This document shows positions 52,335 through 63,554 of a stretch of DNA of 64,000 nucleotides, in pieces. Numbering within the stretch: the first letter of the stretch is position 1; the number at the start of each line of letters is the position of its first letter. The notes beneath the pieces were generated by a model. It was not told where the DNA came from. It saw nothing but the letters and a program-made list of their open reading frames with translations, and ran no database searches. The translations under genes were made by a program, and so were the position numbers. Source of the DNA: Varanus komodoensis (lineage: Eukaryota; Chordata; Lepidosauria; Squamata; Varanidae); the NCBI RefSeq assembly GCF_004798865.1, contig NW_025335440.1:682001-746000 (forward strand). The letters are read 5' to 3'.

Positions 52335-55300
52335 TGCCTCTTTGCCTGTCTCTTGCTCTGTGCGGTACAGGCAGACGTGCAGGTACGTAAGGACGTAAAA
52401 CAAACAAAACAAGGAGCAGCTGTGTGGGGTTTGATAACATCTCGGCCGCACGGAGGGGCAAGCCATGCTACTCATCCTATTAATATCACACGCTCCTCTG
52501 TTGATGGATTTCAGAATGCTCTGCGAAGCAAAGAAGGCAGGGCCACGCGAGAGTCGTGGTTTTGGGAGGTGCACGCTGGCTTTGCAGCGGCGCATTGGCC
52601 AGAAGAGGATCGTCTCCGACAAATCATGCCCTGGGAGGCCGGCAGGTCGATGGCCGCTCTGGATGAGGCTTGACTGAAGCCCGAGCTTAGGCACCCACCA
52701 CTGGGAGGCACCCCAAAAGCCTCGGAGAGGGAGTTTGGCGTCCAGGCTGGGAGAGGTGCTCCGCCGCCCTGCAGTGCATCAGCAGGGGGAGAGGCGCGTT
52801 GCTCTCCCTGGGGAGGGGCGCTCCTCCGGGGGCGTCTGCTGAAGGGCTCCACACACTGCTCCGGGGGGACTGGCGCAGGGCCGGTGGGACCAGAACCGAA
52901 ACTGGACTGGGCGCCGGCTGCCCTCTCTCCCTCCGTCCTCACCCTTAGTAGGCCACTGAGGGAAGAAATGTGGCGTGAAGGGATCGCGTGGGAGGGCTCT
53001 TGCCGTCGGACCGACCGCGAGTGCTGATCGCTCGCCCGGCCTTGCACGAGGGAGCGTTGCCTGGCTCCAGCCGCCGGGCCCCCACCCCCCTCTGCTAACT
53101 CCCCGAACGGTGCCCTGCTGCCAGCCCTGCGGGCCTGGGAAAGCGTGCCAGGCAGCCCTCCTCCCCGCGGCCCCTTCCAGCTCGTCCGCTCACTGGGCTA
53201 GTTGGGATGCTGCAGCTGGCGAAGTACGTGCTCGGGGGGTGGCACATGGAGGGCCCTGGCCATATCCGGCCGTTTTATGGGACCCTCCAGGTTTAATCAC
53301 AGGTTGAATAAGGAAAGACAATGCTTGCAAGGAAAGGCAAGGTTTTCAAGTTGCTTGCAGTCTTGGGCATCTGCCCCCTTCGGAGGTTGCTTAGGGGGCT
53401 CAGTGTTCTGAGGCCGAGGCCCCCAGCTAGCAGCAGGCTCTCTCCTGACCCCCAGAATGCCCAGGCCCCACTCCTCCCCGAGTGGCTCCTGCCGTCTGCT
53501 AAGCAGCCCTTTCTGGGGCAAAGGTGCATCGCGTCCTCCAATGCGCTTGCCCGTCCTTCACGGCACAGGCTGGGTCCAGAGGAGGGGGCAAGTGCGTGGG
53601 CCAGGGCGCTGGCCCACACCGGAGGTGAGCCCCTCACGGTGCCTGCCCCACCCCCAGCAGCACGCAGCGCGAATGCGGCGCATGGATCGGGCCAGTCTCG
53701 TGGACGCTTCTCCCGCAGGAGGCTCCTCCAGCCCTGCCTGCCTCGCTGGTCTGGCGCTTCTTGTAGGCTGAGGGAAACAGAGCTTCTGTGCCGGGCAAGC
53801 ATGTCAAGGGGCTCGCTGGCACAGCGACGTCCGCGCCATCACCAGCAGCACTCGGTGAATGGCAGCTGCTGAAGGTGACAGTCCCTGCCGCGCGTTCTGC
53901 GCTTCGCTCCCTCTGGCAACGCAGCCCGCTCCTCCCCAGGCACAGCCACAGGCTGAGCAGTGCGTGGCTGCTCTTCATGCATCTGATGGGAAGCGCCCAT
54001 GGAAGTGGTCAGGCGGTCTTTAAGGCTCGTTCTCCAAAGGCAGACAGTCTCTCAGCTGGTTTGGGCTCCTGGCTGGAATTCAGAGCCGTTGTTTTGCTGC
54101 CACTTCTGTGGTTTTCATGGGGTTTGTCCACATGATTTGGTTGTGTTCCATTTTAAATTGTGCAGCTGAAATGGCTTAACAGACAACAGAAATGACGCAC
54201 GTAAGTGTGCAAGTTTGCACCAAGTGTCTTCCTGTAGCTGTGCGCTCTCTAAGTGCCCCCCCCAACTGCTGGATGGCACCAGATTTATTGGGGGGGCCCA
54301 ACTACTTGAGAGGAAGACAGTGCAACAAAATGGACTTCCTCCCAAGAAAACCAAGGTCGAGCCTGCCAGATACAATCCGCTGGCTGAGCCATGACGGAAA
54401 AATGTTTGGAGAAGCTGTTTCATCAATGGCCGCTGGCCCAAGTGCTGGTTGAGGCCTGGGACTCACGGCGTGTGCCAGCAGAGGAGATAAAAGTGCGAAT
54501 GTCGCAGCTGGCTGGGAAGAGGAGCCTGCGGGAGGCACGGGCAGCGCAGGGGGTTTGCTCTGTGGGGAGCGGATGCCACCTTGCAGAAGCGCTCGTCTGC
54601 TTGGTGCCCAGCAGAAGTGCGGGAGCCGGAGCGGCAGCGCCACCATCATTTGCCTGCTGGCGTGGCTGGTGCAGCCAGGCCAGGGAGACTGCAGGGCGGA
54701 CTGCCCCTGGCTGGCTGGCTGCCGGCTCTTGCTGTGTGTCCGTACATGAGCAGCCACGGCGATGTGGGCCACGTGGCCTCCAGGGCTCTCCACTCACTCG
54801 GTGGCAGACGTATCCTGCAGCAGTGGTGCTTGGAAGCGGGCTGGGATCAGTCGGCGGACCTCTTCGCTATCTGCAGCTGATCAGCAGGCCAGTAGTCCAG
54901 CAGCAGCAAGCCAAGGGCAAGTAGAAGCCACGGCTGGCCTTGTGCCTTTCAGCCTCCGCGTTCCATGCCTGTGAAGTATGAGGATTAAAGGGCTGCCTTG
55001 AATCAGGTCTCTGCGTAGCTCAGCTGGTCGGCTTTCAAGGCGGGAGTTGGAATTCCTTTTGTGATGAGGAGGGCTCGCCAAGGAACGGCCCAAGGAGGCG
55101 AATGCATGTCTTCCGCTCCAGCCTGCGCCTCACTGTCCTGCCCTGGGCCATTCTTTTGCGTGGAGTCCCAGGGGTTGCTCTGCGCCTTCTTCTGCCCATG
55201 TGTCGGAGGCCCTGTGCTTGAGGATTGCCCTGCCCTGTCTGAGCGGCTGCCCCGGACTCTCTCTTGCCAGGGGAGGGAGAGCGGCAGCCACACCATGCAC

Positions 55301-56860
55301 AAAGAACTATGATCTCATGTGGGACAACCTCTCATGGACCAGGCCAAACAAATGAGGTAGGCTCACTTGCAAGCCAAAGTAAGGTACCCGGGAGCGGAGT
55401 GGGAAGCAGGTGAACCGCAGGGCAAAAAGCCAGGAGATGCAAAAGGCTGGATTGCACGACGAGCTAATGCTCTGCACAGACACCCACAGGCTCCATGCTC
55501 TGCTGTTAGATTCTGCTGGCGGGGGGCAACCCACATGCCCAGGGCTGCGTTCAGCCCTTGGCCAATGCACGTGGCCTTCGCAGTCCCTGCAGGCCAGCAG
55601 CTCCACCCCCTGGCAAGGGCAACCTGTCCCTTCCCAGGCAGCGGCCTCAGGGGGGAGGAGGGGGGCAGAGGAGAGAGCAGGTGGCAGGAGGAGGGCGGGG
55701 GCGGCACCTTCACTTCCGTGCCCGTCCACCACCGGCATGAACCTGCAGCCCCTGCGCATTCCACAGGGCCCTCGACAGAGAGGGGCTGTGTGTGCTGGAT
55801 GCGCTGGCGCACGGGCGCTTGGTGCAGAGCATCTGCCACATCCTTAAGGCGCCTCAGTGATCACGGTGGGGTTCATTGCCACAAGCTCCCAGGGGGAGCC
55901 CTCTAAGATGTGGCACATGGAGCAGCCCTGTTCGGGCGCTACTCAAATTGGTGAAATTCGGTGCTGGGGCTGGAACGGGCGCTGTGGAGGAAGGCAACGG
56001 GGAGGCCCGTGTGCGAGCTGTCGCGCACGTGGAGGCTTGCTTGTGCCGCGCAGGTCTGTGCGGATGCCCCCTCTGTGGGCGCCCTGCAGCGCTTGGTCAG
56101 GGTGTCACGTAGGCACCAGGAGTGGCGCTCTGCTGTGGCGTGGCGTGGAATCGCGGGGTGGGGGTCACCGGCAGGGCCCTGCTCCTGCTGCCAGGGAGAG
56201 CTCTGCCGGCCCTCACAATGCCGGGGTAGCGCCAGCTGTTGCTCACACTCAGCTGTGGCTTTGGAGACCTGGAAGTTCCACCGAGCTTGGCTCTGGCAGC
56301 CGCTCTCAGGGAAGGAGTGCAGCACGCACCCGCTGCCCTCGCAGCCTCGCCGCCCCGCTGCCGTCTCCCTGCACGCGTCCTGCGCCCCACTTCCCCAGCC
56401 TGCATTGATTAGGTCTATGAAGCCCTTCCATAATTTTGCTGTTTCGAGCTGCATCGATAAACTCTCAAGCTACCCAGAGAATGGCCTTTTCCAGGGGCCT
56501 CGCCTTCTCTGGAGGAAAACTGCATTTCTATTGACCAGTGGTGTCTTCAAATATCATTCTGTGACCCACCTGCCCCATTAGTGAAATGCTTCCACCGGAG
56601 GGGAGGGAAGCCCTGGGCAGCTGGTCTCCAGCCCTCTCTCCGACTCAAATGTCAGAGGCAGCACCGGCACCTCCGTTCAGGCAGAGCAGTTCTGCTTGAG
56701 ACCAATCGCTTTCTCAACTGTGGGGATAATGAAGCCGGTCGACCTTCCTGGGTCATTGTATGGAGACTGAGCTAATGGCTGTGCAGTCTTACGAGGGGCT
56801 GCCTCACCGGCCCGCTGGCTGGCCGGGAAACAGCTCAACAGCTGCGTGGTTGGATCCAGC
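52335..56860. other. Long GC-rich unique stretch, no gene seen
   Basis: About 4.5 kb. CpG is somewhat raised at about 52,680-53,110 and 55,940-56,380, below the level of the island at 20.6 kb. Open frames of 150-206 codons overlap on both strands throughout, which is expected from the GC content. None has a recognisable domain. A small AT-richer patch near 54,120-54,200 is unremarkable. No interspersed repeat was recognised, which is unusual for a stretch of this length here. Confidence 0.45.
55650..55703 (+). other. G-rich tract with G-quadruplex potential
   Basis: Runs of six, six, three and four or more G are separated by A/C/T-containing spacers on the plus strand. The pattern is looser than at 26,767. 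Confidence 0.5.
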
Positions 56861-56864
56861 CAGG

Positions 56865-57105
56865 CAGTTTTGATATTATCATACCAAATGCTGAGCCCTT
56901 TGCATGTCACCCTTCAAATATCATCAGACACAGAATGCTGAAATCAGACTGATAATAGAACGGTGTGTCAAAGAATATCAGATGTTATTCTGCAAAAAAT
57001 ATGAATATTCATGAGATGTCTGCTTAGCATTTGATATCAACATGTGCAGAGGAGAATTCTGAGATGATGTTTTAGGAGCAAATTGATTGCACCTCCGTGT
57101 GATTT
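56865..57105. other. AT-rich island, strong candidate conserved non-coding element
   Basis: 'ttttgatattatcataccaa', 'gccctttgcatgtcaccc' (octamer-like), 'cttcaaatatcatcagac' and 'gactgataatagaacgg' are followed by the perfect 12-bp palindrome ATGAATATTCAT at 57,001-57,012. 'gcatttgatatcaacatgtg' and 'gcaaattgattgcacc' lie further on. Several GATA- and POU-like words occur in 240 bp of non-repetitive, non-coding DNA between GC-rich flanks. Confidence 0.5.
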
Positions 57106-57109
57106 CTCG

Positions 57110-58025
57110 GCTGACACCTGGCGCTCCATCTCACCGTGCCCCTGCTTAGAGGGCAGCCACGGCGTCCAGCCCAGGGCTGGGGACTGGGAAGGGCTGGGAA
57201 GGCACGGGGCAGGAGAGAGAGGGAGACTACACTTAACTCACTGTCAGAGCCTAGAAGAAGCCCAGATGCTCCGGCGTGTCGCCATCGATTGCCGTGTCCA
57301 CCGGAGTTTGCTCCTGCGCAATCTCCTCCCTGCACCCCTAATTGGGGGAGACAGGCCTGGTTTCTCATTGCCAGTTCAGTTCACCAGCTCTGTCAGTCGC
57401 GCAGGGCTGCAGACGGGGGATGCCTGTCAGGGCAGGCCATCTGCGTCCCAGCCCTGCCAGCGGGATCCCAGGAAGCAGCGCGCAGCCCGTGGGAGCGCAG
57501 AGGAGTGGCCCCGCTGATGGGGCGGGAGGCTCGGCCCCCGGCCATCTTCCAGCGCCACGCCTGCAGCTGCTCCCCCATGGGCCCCGCTCTGCAAGGTGGG
57601 GAGGCGGCGGTGGGGCCAGGTGATAAAAGCAAGCGCCAGTGCCCGGAAAACAGTGACAGAGGCGGAGAGGCACCCAGAGGTGGCTGGGGTCTTAGGGGTG
57701 GAGCAGCTGCTGCCGGTCTGCAATGGCGGAGGCCGTCCTGCCCCCGGCCCCCACCCCAGCCGTGTCCCCGGGGACCGCAAGCCTTTGAACCACTGGCGCA
57801 GAGCTGATTGCGATCTACACCACCCGGACTGACCGGTGCCCCGAGGGGGAAATGGCCCTTCTGTGGCCGCCAGCGGCTTTGCCTCCTGAAATGCCTTGCC
57901 GGCAGCCTCGGCTGGTCCAGGTGGCCACTTACAAATGGCCAAAAATAGAGGACATGCATCACCCTGCTCCCTCCCAAAAAGGGACAAAATTTGCCAATTT
58001 CCAAACAGTGAACACCACTGCATGC
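57110..58025. other. Unique GC-rich sequence, no gene seen
   Basis: Open frames up to 223 codons (57,136-57,807, plus) compete with minus-strand frames of 203 and 210 codons over the same DNA. No recognisable domain was found. Confidence 0.45.
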
Positions 58026-58027
58026 CT

Positions 58028-58250
58028 GCCTTCAAAGAAATACCGTTGCATGTCCACACTCAACTGCCTTGAGATTCCTCAAATATTGAAATCGAATATT
58101 ATCAGACAACAAACACAAATAGCACACACTTGGCAAACATTTTCTGACTATTCTGAGGATGTTCATTGGGAATTCTTGATTAAAATGTTCAGAGGATCTA
58201 ATGTGATGCTGCGGTTTTCTGGAAACAAACGCATTTCTGCTCTAACCGTG
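58028..58250. other. AT-rich island, candidate conserved non-coding element
   Basis: 'cctcaaatattgaaatcg', 'gaatattatcagacaac', 'acttggcaaacattttctg' (NFI- or forkhead-like) and 'cttgattaaaatgttc' lie in about 220 bp with no repeat signature. Its left edge crosses an accidental open frame of 137 codons. Confidence 0.4.
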
Positions 58251-58254
58251 AGCA

Positions 58255-59890
58255 AGCTGCCCTAGGTCTCCAGGAAATCAGTGCATAAAATACAGACACT
58301 GGTCTGCCATGAAACCGCCTTCCAGCCAAATCATTACTTTTCTGTTGTTTCTGATGGAAGGGCCTGCTTTGTAAAGCGCCCGGAGGTCTCTCCACATCCA
58401 CAGAGGTGGGAGGGGGGGGCTTGTGTTGACGAGCTGCCAGGAGCTGGAGTTGTTCTCTGCGCCACCCTCGGCATCACACCTGGGCACCTCTGTGCCAGCT
58501 GCAGCCTTCCTTTTGCTTTCGCTTTGTGCTGCTCCCATGCAAGCTGCGCTTCAGTGGGGTTGCCGCTGGCCCTTCATTAGAAGCCAATTCGCTCTGGTCA
58601 TGGGAGCTGCCTGTGTTTAAAAGGGCTGGGGAGGGAAAGACATTTTTTTAAAAATTGCAGGAAGTCTTGCCACATTCTTCCAACAAAAAAGGATGGAGAA
58701 GTCGATTTGGTCTTTAAACTCCCTGGGTCAAAGTGATCCCACACATAACTCCACTGTGCCCATGCTGAAGGATTTTTCATCCTCTTTTCTCTGATGAGAC
58801 GAAGACTGCAACAGCTTCTTTCGCTTTGGCTTCAAAGAAGTAATATTTTCAGAAGTGCACAGGGTCAATGTTACAAACGAACAGCCCTTAAGAACATGGG
58901 AGGATTTTTTTTTTTTAAAGAAGACTTCAGACAGCCTAAAAGTAATTTGAAGCAGTCTGTATTCCAGTTCCAGGGAGGACTGTGTGAATGGAAGTGGGTG
59001 GGTGCTGAAGCTGGGGTGCTCTGTCCTTCTAGAGCTGGTAGCTAGGCAGCACGTTGCCTGTGGCAGTCTCCCTCTTCTATTGGTGGTTGCTAAGCAGCCA
59101 AGAGGATGTGGTGATTTGTTCCCCTCTAGTGGTGGCTATTGGCAAATACACCCACCTTAATTACGAATTCTCAGTTCCAATTCATGCAGAACGAGAAGCG
59201 CTGGACACTTGCCAACTGGGGGAATGGGGTGAATATATAGGGAACAGGAAAGTTGTCTTGACTCCCGCACCCCCCCCCAAAAAAAACAACGTTCTGCTAA
59301 ACAAGAGTCTCTCATCCATTGACATCACCCTCCTCAGATATTGCAAAGTATGGCCTTTTCTACAAGAGGCTTTCAATCCACTGCATGTACTTTCAGTTGT
59401 GCCACCGAACTGAGATCCAAGTGCTTCAGAGGCATGTTGCCTTCCCTGCCTTTAGGGCACATGAGCTCTAGGTGGCACTGTGCTCCATCAGAAAAGGGCA
59501 AATGCCATCAGAAATAATATTGCGCCTTTTCTGTTCTAAAAAAATTCCCCAAAACTCTGTTTGAAAACAAAGCAGAACTGGAGGGCCACAATGTTGTCTG
59601 AGGAAGCCATAACCATCAGTGAGCAGGGAAAGAGTGCAGGTGCCGGGCAAAAGCCTCACTTAGAAAAGCTCAGCACTGGGTGCTTCGGCGCTAGGCCAGA
59701 GCTTTGGCTATTGGACAGTATAGAAACAAAACAAAATAAACAAATAAACTGGAGCCACACACTGGGAATGATAGGATTTTTTTTCTATTGGGAAATGTGT
59801 AAACTGGTTTGTAGGGAGCACTTCAGCTGACCAATCAGAGCAGAATTTCAGAACCTGACCTCTCTTGCCCGTGGCCAGCACCAATGCATT
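58255..59890. other. Unique sequence, no gene seen
   Basis: About 1.6 kb of mixed unique DNA with short T- and A-runs near 58,905 and 59,280. Open frames are at most 119 codons. No repeat or exon was recognised. Confidence 0.4.
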
Positions 59891-59892
59891 CA

Positions 59893-60116
59893 CTTATTTT
59901 AAGTATGAAGTTTATATCCCACCTATATTTTCCTTCATGCAGGGAGCCTGAGGTGGCCTCCACAGTCCTCTTCTCTAGTTTATCCTCACAACAACTGCCC
60001 TGGGAGGTAGGCTAGGGTGAGAGGCAGTGACCGGCCCAAAACTGCCCAGTGAGACCGCAGCCATGTCTCCCTTGTCCGGTTCAGCACTGTAACCACTATG
60101 CCACACTGGCTTTCCG
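59893..60116 (-). mobile_element. CORE-SINE (MIR-like), reverse
   Basis: On the plus strand there are the tail 'gaagtttatatcccacctat', then 'atcctcacaacaactgccct', 'gggaggtaggctagggtgag', 'cagtgaccggcccaaaactg' and the head 'gtaaccactatgccacactg' with 'gctttcc'. This is the full order of a reverse CORE-SINE and is moderately diverged. Confidence 0.85.
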
Positions 60117-60119
60117 AGT

Positions 60120-60485
60120 GGTGGCATACAGAACGTCTTCCCCTTCCTTTCAAAGATGTCGGGCCTTCCTCCGGAAGGTTCTGATCCGAGGAAGACGGGT
60201 TCTGAGACGCAGGGGAGGAAGAAGCAGGTTCAGGCTCCAAACCGCCGGACAGCAACAAGCTGGTGCCCAACCCGGACCAGCCGGTGCCAAGGTCCAACAG
60301 GACCATTAGGAGGAGATGCTCCGAGTCCGGACTCACATGCCGAGTTGCTCAGAGAGAGGGACGGATTCTAAGGCTGGGGCTCTACGGGGGCCGGTGTGGC
60401 CGCAAGCCCTGGGTGCAAAGGGGTGGTGGCGCCAGCCTTCCTGAAAGCCCCTGGGCCAGCTCCTGTCCACCAAACACTGGCATAG
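60120..60485. other. Unique sequence, no gene seen
   Basis: GC-rich unique DNA with overlapping short open frames on both strands and no recognisable feature. Confidence 0.4.
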
Positions 60486-60486
60486 A

Positions 60487-60625
60487 GGAAGAGTCCTGCT
60501 GGATTGGACCAGCTCACGGAAACCCACAGGAGAGCCCCTGCAGCCATGTTCTCCAGCACCTGCTGCCCCTGGAGCCATCAGGACTTTTCCTCCATGAACT
60601 TGTCCACTTCCCCTAAGCCCATGGT
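60487..60625 (-). mobile_element. CR1 3' UTR scrap, reverse, diverged
   Basis: 'agagtcctgctggattggac' and 'ttttcctccatgaacttgtc' with 'cacttcccctaagccc' resemble the reverse CR1 3' region seen at 50,459-50,690 (catgctggatcagacc, ctccctcatgaatctatcc). The identity is only moderate by eye. Confidence 0.5.
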
Positions 60626-60629
60626 CTAC

Positions 60630-61070
60630 TGGGCTCTGCTGACAAAGAAAAGCTGCCGCCGCTGCCTCTTGAGCCCCGGAACTTGCGGCCAGACCAGTGC
60701 CATCCGCGCAGGAGACGGGCTTCCGTCCTGGGAGCCCCTCTTGCAGAGCACAGCCCAGGTGGCCCCATCAGCTCCTCTCTGCTGCCCGCCATTCCAGAGC
60801 TTGAACTAGCCTCTGCCGCTCAGGCCCAGCTCTGGCTGCCCTGCCGCCTGTCTGTGTTCTCATATTGCTGCGCCTTTTTGTTCCATGGTGCGGTTTGTAC
60901 GTGGAACCCATCGCAGCCACCCCGGCGCTATCTCTCCTCCAGCATGGTGCCGTCTGGCTACTCAGACATGAAGGACTGTGTCACGAGACGGCCGGCACGC
61001 TCTGATTCCCTGCGGTTTCACTCTGCCTCCAATTCCCAGGATTTATTCCAAGGAAAGATGGGCTGGTGGA
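60630..61070. other. Unique sequence, no gene seen
   Basis: GC-rich unique DNA. Open frames of at most 131 codons have no domain. Confidence 0.4.
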
Positions 61071-61071
61071 A

Positions 61072-61320
61072 GAGATAAATGGGAATTATTTTTAATAAAA
61101 TGGAGATCATTTTTAATCACATTTTAAGTTATTTTTCTTTAGCCAGCTTGCTTGGTGTAGATGCCCTGAAAAATGAGGGACTTTCATCTCTTGCAGTGCA
61201 GAAATTAATTCCAGCCTGTCAACTGTGGTGTTTAATGCAGATAATAACTATTCGTTCTGTGCCAGACAGACATTCTTTGGCTCCCCCACCGCCCATCTCC
61301 GCCGGATTACACTAAATCGT
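61072..61320. other. AT-rich island, candidate conserved non-coding element
   Basis: 'gggaattatttttaataaaa', 'tggagatcatttttaatcac', 'gcagaaattaattccagcc', 'gtggtgtttaatgcag' and 'gataataactattcg' lie in 250 bp of non-repetitive DNA. 'cggattacactaaatcg' near the right end holds a bicoid-like GGATTA. The function is inferred. Confidence 0.45.
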
Positions 61321-61324
61321 CCTC

Positions 61325-61730
61325 CAGGTGCTGAAGTTCTTCCGAGGTGGGGCAAATCATGGTGGGGGCAAAGATGAAGTGGTGGGTGGGGGGGGGAGCA
61401 AACTGCTCCACGCTATGAACGGAACAGACAGGCAGCCCTCAGCTGGGCCAATGGAGCTCCTCAAGCAGGCCAGCTTGGAACCCACACTTCCAGTATCTCC
61501 CAGTGCCTTCCTTCTAATCCTCACTGGGATGGATGGTGGTGCTGGAAGCAGCCACGGGGAGCTTCCATGCAACTCACTGAGTGAAGCACAACGTTTCCAT
61601 GATCAGACAGAAACAGAACTGACAATGAACATTTCAGGCAGGGTTGCGTGGCTTTGCTTAAGGGGTCTTTTTCTTTGAGGGTTTAACAACCTGTCATGTG
61701 GTTTGTCGGTGCACAACTCATGCTAATTGT
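61325..61730. other. Unique sequence, no gene seen
   Basis: There is a short G/T-rich run near 61,380-61,398. An open frame of 116 codons has no domain. Confidence 0.4.
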
Positions 61731-61736
61731 GTGCAC

Positions 61737-61786
61737 GGTGTTTTCCCCTGGTGCAAGCTCAGGTGTTTTCCCCTGGTGCAAGCTCA
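61737..61786 (+). repeat. Perfect 25-bp tandem duplication
   Basis: A 25-bp unit starting 'ggtgttttcccctggtgcaa' and ending 'gctca' is present twice, at 61,737-61,761 and 61,762-61,786, with no mismatch. It is a recent duplication or possibly an assembly artefact. Confidence 0.95.
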
Positions 61787-61789
61787 CGG

Positions 61790-62375
61790 AGCCGCATCCA
61801 TGTGAGTAGGGTTAAACATTGCCACACAGCCGCTGTCCCTCTTCCTCTGTGCCGCCTGGCTGCAAAACCTTCGTTCTGTCAGCATTCTCAGACTTTTCCT
61901 CACCTCGCCTCGCTTTGCCAGACAGGGCTGCAGGCGAGGGGGAGCCTGCGATTACCAGAGGGACAGATTCTGCTGAGGCCTGTCCCAACCCCACCCTGAA
62001 CCTTGTTGAGATAACAAACCCCGGGGAACAACCCGCACTGTTCACCGTCCTGGCACCTCATGGCTTGTTAGCACAGCTGGGTTCAGGCAGCAGGACATCC
62101 CATATTTCCGCAGCAGCCCACCGTGGACCTGCACTCAGCCCCTGAGTGTGGGTTATCCCATTGTCTGAACCCTCAGGACAGTCTGGGGCTGAAGCATGGG
62201 AAAAGCCCGCAGCTGATGCCAAGCATGCTCGGTTACGCGGGGCAGACCCTGCCCGCACGAGGGTGCCTCACTTGCCCCGCTCAGGCGCCCCCTGGGGCAA
62301 GCAGAACCCCGCAGCAAAGACGGGGGAGAGGGCACAGGGTGGAGAAGCCGAAGGGCCCCCTTGGCTGCTGCAGGG
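61790..62375. other. Unique GC-rich sequence, no gene seen
   Basis: Overlapping open frames of at most 108 codons. No recognised repeat or exon. Confidence 0.4.
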
Positions 62376-62379
62376 TGAG

Positions 62380-62635
62380 ATTTAAAGATATATGGGCAAG
62401 CTTTGGGTTGGACCCATTTTTATAGGTAAGCTATTGCAATAAATAGAGGTTACAAAGATCAATCAAAGCTAAGCACAAAAGGGAAGCACAGGATTTATAA
62501 CAGCAAGAATAATGAGTTTGGATATACGTTATCCTGAAATTTAAAATCCTAATCAATAGGATCCAAACTTCATCAGATTTATCAGACATTGGCCTCTTCT
62601 TTCATATTCTTGTAATGGGATAATTTAGGGTGCAG
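62380..62635. other. AT-rich stretch, unclassified
   Basis: 'agctattgcaataaatagag', 'agatcaatcaaagctaagc', 'gcaagaataatgagtttgg' and 'cctaatcaataggatcc' in 250 bp with no coding potential. It may be a conserved element or a diverged interspersed repeat. I cannot tell which. Confidence 0.35.
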
Positions 62636-62639
62636 TCTG

Positions 62640-63455
62640 CTAGTGAGAGCTGCTGCTGGGGGGCCACCGATGCTGCAGGAGTGCGGGGAACGGTGTGGCG
62701 CCGCAGAGACGCCGGTGGCACAGCCAGCTGGGTGCAAGATGAGTGGGGCTCGCACCTGTGCCGTATTTTATAGTGCGCTGGTCCACGGCCACATCCCCAG
62801 TGACTTATGCCATCTCTGGACTTGACTCAAAGACCCTCCCTGTGCCATTTTGTGGGGGTTGGACTGTCTCCACAGCAGTGCCCACCCTCCCCTGCTGATC
62901 ATGGGATATGGTGTACCGGAGCACCCGCGCACAGCACGCCCTCATGTGCAGGGCAAGCCCACAAGTGTTCTGGAGCTGTGCGTACTGAGGTGCATGCGCA
63001 CGGCAGGACTGCTCCCACAGTCGCACCTTCCAGGCGATGCAGGCGCTCTGGACCCAGGTCAATCCCAACCTGTCCTGGGCGTTTGGATCTCCAGCAGGAG
63101 CAGGCCCAGCAGCTGTTGGATGGTGCCACCCCCAGGTACCCCGCACCCCTGCAGGGGCATCCCCCAGCAATCTAGGCTTGCATGGAAAGCCATTTCTTCT
63201 GCAAGCATCACTGTTCAAAGGGAAAAGAGAAGCCTGCGAGGGTTGGCAGATGATACAACATTCTTGCTAATCAAAGATCCAGGTGCCTTGACCCTGAGCA
63301 TCCTGGCTCCACCAGGTCTCCCCCCCAGAGAGGGAATCCATGTCCCGAGTGCCGTGGCACACAGCCTGGAGCTGTATCTCTGTGGCCACTGGCTGCATGA
63401 TCCCTACTTTGAGCACGGAAGGAAGGTTGCCGGGAAGACAGCCCGTGGCTTATTT
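62640..63455. other. Unique sequence, no gene seen
   Basis: Open frames of 220 codons (62,850-63,512, plus) and 137 codons (minus) overlap. No recognisable domain or splice pattern was found. Confidence 0.4.
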
Positions 63456-63457
63456 AT

Positions 63458-63550
63458 TGTTGGGCTGCAAACTGTGGTTTGTTATCTAGGCTGGGTTCAA
63501 ACAGCACAGTAACCCATGCTTCAGCACCAAACTGCAATTCACAACAACAC
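63458..63550. repeat. Interspersed repeat related to the 26.1-kb MITE
   Basis: 'gttgggctgcaaactgtgg' and 'tttgttatctaggctggg' are followed by 'ttcaaacagcacagtaaccc', then 'gcaccaaactgcaattcac' as a worn inverted match of the left part. The words (ggctgcaa, gggttcaaacagcacag) match a common short squamate repeat and overlap in part with the element at 26,128. Confidence 0.4.
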
Positions 63551-63554
63551 ACAC

